From Phycisphaerae bacterium (GTDB lineage Bacteria > Planctomycetota > Phycisphaerae > UBA1845 > PWPN01), in the NCBI GenBank assembly GCA_035384605.1, contig DAOOIV010000158.1, forward strand, positions 1-9,059: a DNA stretch of 9,059 nucleotides, in the 5' to 3' direction. The translations under genes were made by a program, and so were the position numbers. The notes under the pieces are model-generated. The model made no database searches. It worked only from the letters and a program-made list of their open reading frames with translations, and was not told the origin of the DNA. Shown here in pieces: positions 1 through 6,187 of this stretch (the first letter of the stretch is position 1; each line of letters starts with the position of its first letter).

Positions 1-1026
1 CCCGCCCCGGACACCGGCTGGGGCATCCACGACAACCCCGACTGCATGTGGGTCCCCTCCGACCCGGATGCGTTCTTCAAGGAGCTCAAAGACAGATACG
101 GCTTCAGTTGGTTTAAGGTCCTGGCCTGCGGAGATAACAAGATCGAGGTCGTCAAGGCCTGCCGGCGACAGGGAGTCGAACCGGTCGTGCGCATCTACGT
201 CTCGCAACCCGCCCCCTTCTACCCGCGCGAAAGCCAGGAAGAAGAAGAATTTCGTAGCTTGGTGGCCGCCTACGTCAAGGCCGGCGCCCATTACATCGAA
301 TCCGGCAATGAACCCAACCTCAGCCTCGAATGGGCAACCGGCGAGTGGGATAAGCCCGACCGCACCGGCCGCGTCTGCAGACAGTGGCTTCGCGTCAAAC
401 CGATGATCGCCAGGCAAGGCGGTATCCCGGTCTTCTACGCCATGAGCGTCGGCGGCGAGGACGGGCGATCCGCCGGCCAGTGGTGGAAAGACTGCTTCGA
501 AACCTTCAAGAAATGGAACAAGATCGAGGATGCGTTCGCCGGCGCGGCCTTCGGCACGCACCTGGGAACGTCCAACCACCCGCTCGACTACCCCTTCGAT
601 GCCAAACGCAACATGCCGCACGCCACCAAGGCCGAGCGCATCGACTCGCTGATGAAAAACAACACCTGCTACCTGGGCGTCGAACTGCTCATCCACCTGA
701 TGAGCGAATACCTGCCCCACCCGATCCCGATCCTGAGCACCGAGGGCGGCACCTTCCCCGACAACCACGACGACAAGAGCTACCCCAAGATCACCCCGGA
801 ACTGCACCGCGATTACAACATGGGCATCTTCGAGCGGTTCAACCCCAAACACCCAGAGTACTGGGGCGATCCGCTCTTCGCCCAGATGTCATGGATCTAC
901 CACGCCGGCGGCGGCGCCTTCGCCATCGACAGTTGGTTCGATAACCCCAAGTACGGCCGCATGCCGATCCTGGACGCTCTGGAAAAGGCGGAGAAGTTCG
1001 ATCGGGGAGTCATCTTCCGGAAGTGA
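1..1026 (+). CDS. Glycoside hydrolase-like (clan GH-A type) TIM-barrel protein, 5' end missing
   Basis: The frame is open from base 1 without a stop, so the gene begins upstream and 341 residues are visible; the Met at 46 is internal. The fragment alternates strands and helices like a (beta/alpha)8 barrel. A G-N-E-P-N motif (Glu codon 310-312) is what clan GH-A enzymes carry at the end of strand 4 as acid/base. A second Glu in I-L-S-T-E-G-G (codon 742-744), 144 residues later, sits where the strand-7 nucleophile would be. Aromatic residues typical of sugar-binding clefts are frequent (W-W-K, Y-W-G, W-I-Y-H). From this I infer a glycosidase or a related carbohydrate-active protein; the exact family and substrate cannot be read. 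Any signal peptide or extra N-terminal domain would lie outside the window. The next gene faces it on the opposite strand, 22 bases away. Confidence is high for coding, moderate for function. Confidence 0.8.
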   Translation, partial: PAPDTGWGIHDNPDCMWVPSDPDAFFKELKDRYGFSWFKVLACGDNKIEVVKACRRQGVEPVVRIYVSQPAPFYPRESQEEEEFRSLVAAYVKAGAHYIESGNEPNLSLEWATGEWDKPDRTGRVCRQWLRVKPMIARQGGIPVFYAMSVGGEDGRSAGQWWKDCFETFKKWNKIEDAFAGAAFGTHLGTSNHPLDYPFDAKRNMPHATKAERIDSLMKNNTCYLGVELLIHLMSEYLPHPIPILSTEGGTFPDNHDDKSYPKITPELHRDYNMGIFERFNPKHPEYWGDPLFAQMSWIYHAGGGAFAIDSWFDNPKYGRMPILDALEKAEKFDRGVIFRK

Positions 1027-1048
1027 TCTGAAAACACCGACGCGACGC

Positions 1049-1369
1049 TCAGGTACGTGGTTTTCGCCGGCGTTTCCGTTTAGCGGGCAGCCGGGTGAGG
1101 TTTCGCACATCCACCAGGTCTTGCGGACGCGCGGCCAGACGTTTGTTCCTGGTCAGATTCTCAACAGGTCTCTCAACCTTGAACTCGGGGACATCCTCGC
1201 CTCGCATCCGATAGACTTCTCTCACCATCTCCCGCATCGCGTGCCGGCGGCCTTCCACACCCACTCGCCGCCAGAACGCGATGTCGAAGCTGCGGTCGAC
1301 CTTCTTGAGCGGTACGAGACGAGCCATCACCACGCGGCGTTTGGTCTTCTTCTGGGGCTTCGCTGTCAT
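1049..1369 (-). CDS. Small basic protein: antitoxin-like N-terminus joined to a nucleotidyltransferase-like tail
   Basis: This frame encodes 106 residues, converging with the glycosidase-like gene. Residues 15-70 (M-A-R-L-V-P-L...V-D-R-S-F-D-I-x-F-W-x-R-V-G-x-E-G...E-M-V-R-E...R-G-E-D-x-P-E-F) resemble small antitoxin-like proteins that I recall preceding nucleotidyltransferase-fold partners. Residues 72-91 (N-K-R-x-A-x-R-P-Q-D-L-x-D-V-x-N-L) resemble the C-terminal end of those partners, whose catalytic domain is absent here. The last 15 residues are a Lys/Arg-rich tail. I infer a two-gene toxin-antitoxin-like locus collapsed by an internal deletion; this rests on remembered family patterns, not a search. 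The start at 1369 has only a weak AGG five bases upstream; an internal Met at 1327 would give 92 residues and fits the usual N-terminus of the family. It may still be expressed, or be a decaying remnant. Confidence 0.55.
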   Translation of the reverse strand: MTAKPQKKTKRRVVMARLVPLKKVDRSFDIAFWRRVGVEGRRHAMREMVREVYRMRGEDVPEFKVERPVENLTRNKRLAARPQDLVDVRNLTRLPAKRKRRRKPRT

Positions 1370-1468
1370 CGCTGCCTATACCAAACGCCCGTCACGCGCC
1401 CGTCCAGCGGCAAGCCGCTCATAGACGCCTGCCGGCTGGTCTCCAGGATCGGGCTTCATCAATTCCCC

Positions 1469-1521
1469 ATTCTCAACTCGCAATTCGCAATTCCCCAACG
1501 TTGCACGTCGGCAACGTCGGG
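1469..1521 (+). repeat. Dispersed repeat, copy A: ATTCTCAA/CAATTCGC words plus GTTGC hairpin
   Basis: An AT-richer stretch with ATTCTCAACTC (1469-1479) and two partly repeated 'GCAATTC' words is followed by a hairpin. Arms ACGTTGC (1498-1504) and GCAACGT (1511-1517) pair perfectly over a 6-base loop, and CCC/GGG outside extend the stem beyond one mismatch. An inverted, diverged copy lies at 5897-5951. The hairpin ends only 15 bases before the ATG of the dehydrogenase gene, so it could also sit in that gene's leader. Confidence 0.6.
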
Positions 1522-1536
1522 CCGTACACTCATACC

Positions 1537-3162
1537 ATGCCGATCGCCGTTCGAGGATTGACGCTGGGGCTCGATGAGCCGGAAGACCTGCTGCCCGACC
1601 GGGCGGCCAAACGCCTGCGCATCAAGCCCGAGGACATCCGCCTGTGGGCCATCGTCCGGCGGTCGCTGGACGCACGCAAGCACGATCGTCTCGGCTTCGT
1701 CTATAACATCGAGCTGGCCCTGAGCGGCTCGCCCAGACAAGAGGCTCAGCTCGTCAAGCGGCTGCGCCGTGCTGATGTCGCCTTGATCACGTCCGAGGAA
1801 CCGCCGCCGCTGGAGCCCGGCCGCGAGTCCCTGGCCGGCCGTCCGGTGGTTGTCGGGTTCGGGCCGGCGGGCATGTTCGCCGCCCTGCTGCTGGCCAGCC
1901 ACGGCTATCGCCCGCTGGTCATCGACCGCGGGCCGGACGTCAAGACCCGCAATCAGAACGTCCTGGTCGGCTTCTACCGCGAGCACCGATTCAACCCGGA
2001 ATCCAACCTGCTCTTCGGCGAGGGCGGGGCCGGCACTTACTCCGACGGCAAGCTCTATACGCGCGTCAATGACCCGCGCGCCCGAATGATCCTCGAAACG
2101 TTCTACCAGCACGGTGCTGACCCGGACGTTCTCATCGACAGCCGACCGCACATCGGCTCAGACAGGCTCCCGGCCATCTGCCGACGGATCAGACAGCGAA
2201 TCGAGCAACTTGGCGGTGAGGTGCGGTTCTCATCGCGACTCGATGACCTCGTCATCCGCGACGGCGCGCTCTCGGCCATCGTGGTCAACGGCGAAACAAT
2301 CGCCTGCGGGCCGGTGATCCTGGCCGTCGGCCACTCCGCCCGCGACACGCTCCGCATGCTCGGCCGTCGCGGTGTGGCCTTCGAGCCCAAGCCGTTCCAG
2401 CTCGGCGTCCGCATCGAGCACCCGCAAAGCATGGTCGACCGCTGGCAATACGGCCCGCACTGCGGCCACCCTCGCCTGCCGCCCGCCGAATACCGCCTCG
2501 TCGCCAAGGGCGCCGCCGGTGATCGCGGCGACGTGTTCAGCTTCTGCATGTGCCCGGGCGGAATGATCCTGCCCACGAACGAGTCACCCGGCGAAATCTC
2601 CACCAACGGCGCAAGCCGCTCAAGGCGCAGCGGACCGTTGGCCAACAGCGGTTTGGTCGTCACCGTCGACCCTCGCGAGGTCCATCCGCCGGTGCAGAAC
2701 GATCCGCTGGCCACGTTCGATTTCCTCGAGCAGATCGAGCGGACGGCCTTCGAAATCACCGGCCGCTCGTACAAGCTGCCCATCCAGCGAGCCTGCGATT
2801 TTGTCCAGGGCCACCCATCCGACGGCAAGCTCGAAACCAGCTACCCCCTTGGCGGCCAGTGGTCCGACCTGCGGCAAATCCTTCCTGATGGGATCGCCCA
2901 ATCCATTGCCCGCGGCATCGAGCAACTCAATCGCCGTCTTCCCGGCTTCGGCGGCCCCGATGCTCTCGTCGCCGCCCCCGAAACCCGCGCCAGCGGCCCC
3001 GTGCGGATGCTCCGCGTCCCGCAGACCCGCGAATCGGTTTCCACCAGGAACCTTTACCCTGTCGGCGAAGGCGCCGGCTACGCCGGAGGCATCATCTCCG
3101 CGGCGGTGGATGGACTGAAATCCGCGGAGACGATCATCAGTCGATTTGCCAAACCAGCATAA
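1537..3162 (+). CDS. FAD-dependent dehydrogenase/oxidoreductase, COG2509 type
   Basis: This 541-residue protein has the layout of the 'uncharacterised FAD-dependent dehydrogenase' family (COG2509). A ~100-residue N-terminal domain is followed by a Rossmann dinucleotide site V-V-V-G-F-G-P-A-G (104-112), then G-E-G-G-A-G-T-Y-S-D-G-K-L-Y-T-R (161-176), a central T-N-G-x-S...A-N-S-G-L-V-V block, and a C-terminal Y-P-V-G-E-G-A-G-Y-A-G-G-I FAD-contact segment followed by A-A-V-D-G-L. Length and motif order match full-length members, so it appears intact and cytoplasmic. The natural substrate of the family is not established, so no reaction is assigned. I chose the ATG at 1537; a TTG at 1501 would add 12 residues but lies inside the preceding hairpin repeat. 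No clear Shine-Dalgarno precedes 1537. It is transcribed alone, with spacers on both sides. Confidence 0.9.
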   Translation: MPIAVRGLTLGLDEPEDLLPDRAAKRLRIKPEDIRLWAIVRRSLDARKHDRLGFVYNIELALSGSPRQEAQLVKRLRRADVALITSEEPPPLEPGRESLAGRPVVVGFGPAGMFAALLLASHGYRPLVIDRGPDVKTRNQNVLVGFYREHRFNPESNLLFGEGGAGTYSDGKLYTRVNDPRARMILETFYQHGADPDVLIDSRPHIGSDRLPAICRRIRQRIEQLGGEVRFSSRLDDLVIRDGALSAIVVNGETIACGPVILAVGHSARDTLRMLGRRGVAFEPKPFQLGVRIEHPQSMVDRWQYGPHCGHPRLPPAEYRLVAKGAAGDRGDVFSFCMCPGGMILPTNESPGEISTNGASRSRRSGPLANSGLVVTVDPREVHPPVQNDPLATFDFLEQIERTAFEITGRSYKLPIQRACDFVQGHPSDGKLETSYPLGGQWSDLRQILPDGIAQSIARGIEQLNRRLPGFGGPDALVAAPETRASGPVRMLRVPQTRESVSTRNLYPVGEGAGYAGGIISAAVDGLKSAETIISRFAKPA

Positions 3163-3166
3163 GGAT

Positions 3167-3222
3167 CGGGTGCCATGCCCACGGCCGGGTGCCGGGTGCC
3201 ATGGCCACGGCTCTGCGTGGGC
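3167..3222 (+). repeat. Two degenerate copies of the GGGTGCCATGCCCACGGC repeat
   Basis: Copy one (3167-3185) is CGGGTGCCATGCCCACGGC. Copy two (3192-3222) begins CCGGGTGCCATGGCCACGGC and continues CTCTGCGTGGGC, forming an imperfect hairpin (CCACG/CGTGG around a 6-base loop). Both match the 24-bp units of the array at 8811-8906, so this is a dispersed family. It starts five bases after the stop of the dehydrogenase gene and could act as a transcript-end structure, although no T-run follows. Confidence 0.75.
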
Positions 3223-3242
3223 GAGTAGCCTGGTTGGCGTGA

Positions 3243-3270
3243 TTCACACGCCGTCGAAACATGGTATGAT
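3243..3270 (+). promoter_or_regulatory. Predicted sigma70-like promoter of hicBA
   Basis: A -35-like TTCACA (3243-3248) and a -10 TATGAT (3265-3270) are separated by 16 bases. The -10 has an upstream TG (TGGTATGAT), which makes it an extended -10 box. Transcription would start near 3277, about 24 bases before hicB. A Shine-Dalgarno GAGGA (3290-3294) lies six bases before the ATG at 3301. HicB-type antitoxins often repress their own operon, but I see no clear operator palindrome here. Confidence 0.55.
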
Positions 3271-3300
3271 ACTGGCTGAAACGAAACGCGAGGAACGAGC

Positions 3301-3507
3301 ATGAATGAAGTCATCTTTCTGGTCGAGGAAGCCCCGGAAGGCGGATACACCGCCCGGGCCTTGGGCGAGGCCATCTTCACGGAAGCCGAAACGCTCGACG
3401 AACTGCGAGCGAATGTCCGCGAGGCCGTTGAGTGCCACTTCGACGCCGACAGCCGCCCGAAAATCATTCGACTGCACCTGGTGCGCGAGGAAGTCATCTC
3501 CATATGA
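3301..3507 (+). CDS. hicB: HicB-family antitoxin, short form
   Basis: This 68-residue protein matches the HicB/UPF0150 fold: a strand ending V-E-E, then E-G-G-Y-T-A-R-A-L, then I-F-T-E-A-E-T-L-D-E-L-R-A-N-V-R-E-A-V (26-43), which is the helix region typical of the partial RNase-H-like antitoxin domain. It stops after that domain; there is no C-terminal ribbon-helix-helix or helix-turn-helix segment as in the longer HicB proteins, so DNA binding, if any, must come another way. Its known role in the family is to bind and block the HicA mRNA interferase. The stop codon overlaps the start of hicA (ATGA), which implies translational coupling. A GAGGA Shine-Dalgarno and a good promoter precede it. 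The family call is firm; activity is inferred. Confidence 0.88.
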   Translation: MNEVIFLVEEAPEGGYTARALGEAIFTEAETLDELRANVREAVECHFDADSRPKIIRLHLVREEVISI

Positions 3508-3755
3508 AGCTTCCACGCGATCTTTCTGGGGATGACCTGACGAAGGCCCTTGCCGTCTTGGGCTACCAGCCAACGCGGCAGAGAGGTTCGCACGTTCGGT
3601 TGACCACCCAACAGGGCGGCGAGCATCACCTTACGGTTCCTCAACACTCGCCGCTGAAACTGGGAACGCTGGCCGGCATCCTGGCTACTGTTGCCGCACA
3701 CTTCAACCTCACGCGCGATCAGCTCATGGAGCGCCTCTTCGGGACGAAGGGATGA
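3504..3755 (+). CDS. hicA: HicA-family mRNA interferase toxin
   Basis: This 83-residue protein has the small double-stranded-RNA-binding-like fold of HicA toxins. The L-G-Y segment is followed by R-Q-R-G-S-H-V-R-L (25-33), where His30 is the expected catalytic residue, then H-H-L-T-V-P-Q-H (41-48) and L-K-L-G-T-L-A-G-I-L (51-60), all family hallmarks. HicA enzymes cleave mRNA independently of, or on, ribosomes and cause growth arrest when free of HicB. The start at 3504 makes a four-base ATGA overlap with hicB; a GAGGA sits 12 bases upstream inside hicB. The gene order antitoxin-toxin is the reverse of the E. coli hicAB arrangement, but is seen in other bacteria. All signature residues are present, so it is likely intact and active. 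Confidence 0.9.
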   Translation: MKLPRDLSGDDLTKALAVLGYQPTRQRGSHVRLTTQQGGEHHLTVPQHSPLKLGTLAGILATVAAHFNLTRDQLMERLFGTKG

Positions 3756-3798
3756 ACCGCCCTGTGACCTTCAGCCCACCGGGAGAAACGGATGCGGG

Positions 3799-4272
3799 AT
3801 GAACAAGCCGCCCCGACTGGAACCACAGGACCCCATCACCCTCTTCTGCCCCCACTGCGACTATAACCTCACCGGCTTGCCCAAAAACCGCTGCCCGGAA
3901 TGCGGCCGGATGTTTGATCCGGAACAACTACGGATGGCCCAACCCCTGATGGATGAAGACATCCGGCCTATCACACTCTTGCCGGCCGTCATCCTGTTCT
4001 TCTGGCCGGTCGTCTTGGTCCTGCCCGTCTCTCTTCTGCCACACCCTTCCGTGTGGCTTCTTGTTGTCTTCGCGGCTTTGATCGGCAACCCCGTCAGCAT
4101 GATGGTCCTGGTTCGAGCAGTCTTCGCGCGTCGGGCCAGACGGGCTGGCTTGCCGTTCTCCATCGTCCGTGACTTTTGGCCGATTGCTGGACTCTGGGTA
4201 CTGCTGACCGCTCTGCAGTATACCGGCATGATCCTGATTCTCTTGTGTATCGCCGCCACATTCCGTCTCTGA
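3799..4272 (+). CDS. Zinc-ribbon membrane protein of unknown function
   Basis: This 157-residue protein begins with a cytoplasmic-looking zinc ribbon: C-P-H-C (Cys17, Cys20) and C-P-E-C-G (Cys32, Cys35), twelve residues apart around Y-N-L-T-G-L. Three hydrophobic stretches follow, at about 59-80, 85-109 and 127-154, the second ending in a basic R-R-A-R-R-A loop, so it should sit in the inner membrane. Proteins with this ribbon plus a few membrane helices are, to my knowledge, common in planctomycetes and have no assigned function. The ATG at 3799 was chosen because the ribbon starts shortly after it. No strong Shine-Dalgarno is seen at the usual distance; a GGGAG lies at 3781-3785. It starts 43 bases after hicA on the same strand and could be read through from it. 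Confidence 0.75.
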   Translation: MNKPPRLEPQDPITLFCPHCDYNLTGLPKNRCPECGRMFDPEQLRMAQPLMDEDIRPITLLPAVILFFWPVVLVLPVSLLPHPSVWLLVVFAALIGNPVSMMVLVRAVFARRARRAGLPFSIVRDFWPIAGLWVLLTALQYTGMILILLCIAATFRL

Positions 4273-4588
4273 CGACGTTCAACTCACGGCGCAATCAATA
4301 CCGATCCCGACAGAGTCCCTCCCACTGGCAACGTCGGGACACCCCCGGCCCCCCTGCTGCTGCACGGCTTGACGCCCCCAACCCCCGCCATTAACCTATG
4401 ACAAAGCGTCCACCAATCAGAGTCCGCCGGAACCGAGCGCACAGATGGTGCGCCCGCCCCGGGGCCTGAGGGTCTTCAACACAACCCGGAGCGCCGGCGA
4501 CACGCCGGCCTCCATGGCAGGAAAACGCCGGACCGGCGCTGGCGCCTGGGGCTTTGTCTCCGCCCTTAAGTACTGAAGCGAGAAGGAC
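4273..4588 (+). other. 316-base spacer before purA: repeats and palindromes, no firm gene
   Basis: The first part holds an inverted pair CCCGAC (4306-4311) / GTCGGG (4333-4338) with a 21-base loop. Its right half lies in GGCAACGTCGGG, a 12-mer also present at 1510-1521. The second part is GC-rich and contains a strong palindrome (listed separately) and a 43-codon open frame at 4445-4576. A purine-rich AGAAGGA (4581-4587) lies only one base before the purA ATG, closer than usual for a Shine-Dalgarno. No clear promoter was found. Confidence 0.5.
4493..4509. repeat. REP-like GC-rich palindrome
   Basis: GCCGGCG (4493-4499) and CGCCGGC (4503-4509) form a perfect 7-bp stem over the triloop ACA, flanked by GGAG on the left and CTCC on the right. 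A related shorter stem, CGCCG/CGGCG with loop GAC, follows at 4526-4538. The pair resembles repetitive extragenic palindromes of high-GC bacteria. It could equally be a structured leader of purA, since it lies about 80-95 bases before that start. Confidence 0.5.
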
Positions 4589-5887
4589 ATGGATTTCAAC
4601 AAGCTGGGACATACGTGCGTCGTCGGCATGCACTGGGGTGACGAAGGCAAAGGCAAAATCGTCGACCTGCTCACCGAGCACTTTGACATCGTGATCCGTT
4701 TCAACGGAGGCGGCAACGCCGGCCACACCGTTGTGGTCGGCACCGAAAAGTTCGCCCTGCACCTGCTCCCGGTCGGCGTGCTCAGCCCCAACAAAACGGC
4801 CGTCGTCGGGCCCGGCGTCGCACTCGACCTGGCCGGCATCATCGACGAAATCGACAAGCTCGCCGCCCGAGGAATCACCATCGGCGACCGCCTGCGGATC
4901 AGCGACCGGGCCAACCTGGTCATGCCTTGGCACAAGAAGCAAGACAGTCTCTCGGAAGCGGCTCTCGGCGACAAGAAAATCGGCACCACCGCCCGTGGCA
5001 TCGGCCCCTGTTACGCCGATAAGATGCAGCGAGCCACGGCCATCCGCGTCATCGATCTGACCCACCCCGACCAGCTTCGCCGGAAGATCGAACGCATCAC
5101 TCAGTTCAAAAACACCATGTTCGCCGCCCTCTACAACGACCGGGAGCCGCTCGACGCCAAGGCCATCGCCGAACAATACCTGGGCTTCGCCGACCGCCTG
5201 CGCGGCAACGTGACCGATACCACGATGTTCCTCTACGACGCCATGCAATCGGGCAAGCGATTGCTCTTCGAGGGAGCCAACGGCACGCTACTGGACATCG
5301 ATCACGGAACGTTCCCGTTCGTCACCAGTAGCTCCACCAGCGCCATCGGCGTGCCGGCCGGCGCGGGCGTGCCCGCCCAAACGCTTAAAACCTGCCTGGG
5401 CGTCACCAAAGCATATACCACACGCGTCGGCGCCGGGCCGTTCCCCAGCGAACTTGACAACGAAATCGGTCAGTACATCCGCGACCGCGGCCACGAGTAC
5501 GGCACCACCACCGGCCGCCCGCGCCGCTGTGGCTGGTTCGACGCCGTCGCCGCCCGATACAGCGCACGACTCAGCGGAATCACCCACGTCGCGGTCATGC
5601 ATCTCGACACCCTCACCGGCCTCCAACAGGTCGGTATCTGCACCGGCTATCGGACCTCCGCCGGCACGCTCCCCGGTCTCGTGGCTGATGCCGTGTTAAT
5701 GGAGCAGGTCGAGCCGGTCATCGAGTACATGCCCGGCTGGAAACAGGATTTGCGCGAGGCTCGGTCGATCGGACAGCTCCCGGCCGAGACCCGAGATTAC
5801 ATCGACCGCCTCGAGACGCTCATCGGCGTACCGATTTCCATCGTCAGCGTCGGGCCGGAACGAACCCAGACGCTCATGCGGTCGTAA
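4589..5887 (+). CDS. purA: Adenylosuccinate synthetase
   Basis: PurA joins IMP and aspartate using GTP to give adenylosuccinate, the first committed step to AMP, in the cytoplasm. The 432-residue length is normal. Visible motifs are W-G-D-E-G-K-G-K (16-23, catalytic Asp18), N-A-G-H-T (43-47, catalytic His46), G-T-T-A-R-G-I-G-P (132-140), F-E-G-A-N-G-T-L-L-D-I-D-H-G-T (227-241), T-R-V-G-A-G-P-F-P (278-286), T-T-G-R-P-R-R-C-G-W (307-316) and V-G-P-E-R-T (421-426). Compared with the E. coli enzyme three ligand-contact positions differ: Gln before W-G-D is His15, Gln224 is Asn231, and Lys331 of the guanine-binding K-L-D motif is His338 (M-H-L-D). The catalytic Asp and His and the IMP/GTP arginines (148, 310, 312) are kept, so it is probably active. 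The ATG at 4589 gives the expected N-terminus. Its 5' neighbours are unrelated genes. Confidence 0.97.
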   Translation: MDFNKLGHTCVVGMHWGDEGKGKIVDLLTEHFDIVIRFNGGGNAGHTVVVGTEKFALHLLPVGVLSPNKTAVVGPGVALDLAGIIDEIDKLAARGITIGDRLRISDRANLVMPWHKKQDSLSEAALGDKKIGTTARGIGPCYADKMQRATAIRVIDLTHPDQLRRKIERITQFKNTMFAALYNDREPLDAKAIAEQYLGFADRLRGNVTDTTMFLYDAMQSGKRLLFEGANGTLLDIDHGTFPFVTSSSTSAIGVPAGAGVPAQTLKTCLGVTKAYTTRVGAGPFPSELDNEIGQYIRDRGHEYGTTTGRPRRCGWFDAVAARYSARLSGITHVAVMHLDTLTGLQQVGICTGYRTSAGTLPGLVADAVLMEQVEPVIEYMPGWKQDLREARSIGQLPAETRDYIDRLETLIGVPISIVSVGPERTQTLMRS

Positions 5888-5896
5888 CAAGCCCCA

Positions 5897-5951
5897 GCGT
5901 TGCATGCCGCAACGCCCAGGAATGGCCAATGGCGAATGTGGAATTGAGAAT
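5897..5951 (-). repeat. Dispersed repeat, copy B (inverted relative to 1469-1521)
   Basis: Nine bases after the purA stop, GCGTTGC (5897-5903) and GCAACGC (5909-5915) form a perfect 7-bp hairpin with a 5-base loop. Downstream, GAATTGAGAAT (5941-5951) is the reverse complement of ATTCTCAATTC, the lead word of copy A with 10 of 11 bases identical. The order of word and hairpin is the same as in copy A when read on the minus strand. The hairpin could serve as a terminator-like end for purA, though no T-run follows. Confidence 0.55.
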
Positions 5952-6187
5952 GAGATACCCGTTGTCGCTCGATCCGGGGCTTGAACTCGGCCTTGAACCG
6001 ACGGCTTCCTCCGTCCCTTTCGCGCTTCGCGAACGGGGTAAGCCATCAGCAGTTTGCTGGCCCCAGAATCCGTTCTGGGGCCTTCTGCGCGGAGCATTCC
6101 CATCCTCATCGTCACGGAAGGCGAAACGGATTCCGCCATCCGAGGCGACCCGGAAGGAATTCCGAGGCGAGCGGTACCTGGAAGAAG
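5952..6187 (+). other. Spacer before uppS with two perfect hairpins
   Basis: No gene is convincing here. TTCGCG (6019-6024) and CGCGAA (6028-6033) pair over CTT. GGCCCCAGAA (6059-6068) and TTCTGGGGCC (6073-6082) form a perfect 10-bp stem over the tetraloop TCCG. This is followed by TTCTGCG, so it lacks the T-run of a classic terminator. An 89-codon open frame (5929-6198) covers the area and overlaps the uppS start, but it runs through the repeat and hairpins and has no recognisable family. No clear promoter for uppS was found. Confidence 0.5.

Noticed and set aside
1121..1561. 146-residue plus-strand open frame
   Set aside because: It is mostly antisense to the 106-residue minus-strand gene and then crosses a hairpin repeat; composition is His/Arg/Pro-rich without motifs.
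1459..2151. 230-residue minus-strand open frame
   Set aside because: Antisense to the N-terminal and FAD-binding region of the COG2509-type gene.
4391..5248. 285-residue minus-strand open frame
   Set aside because: Antisense shadow of purA, rich in Val/Gly/Asp, with no motif and no credible start.
4589..5887. Pseudogene status for purA because of substituted binding residues
   Set aside because: The frame is full length, and the catalytic Asp, His and key arginines are present, so loss of function is not supported.
5897..5915. Intrinsic terminator of purA
   Set aside because: The hairpin is well placed nine bases after the stop, but it is not followed by a T-run and matches a repeat also found upstream of another gene; listed as a repeat instead.
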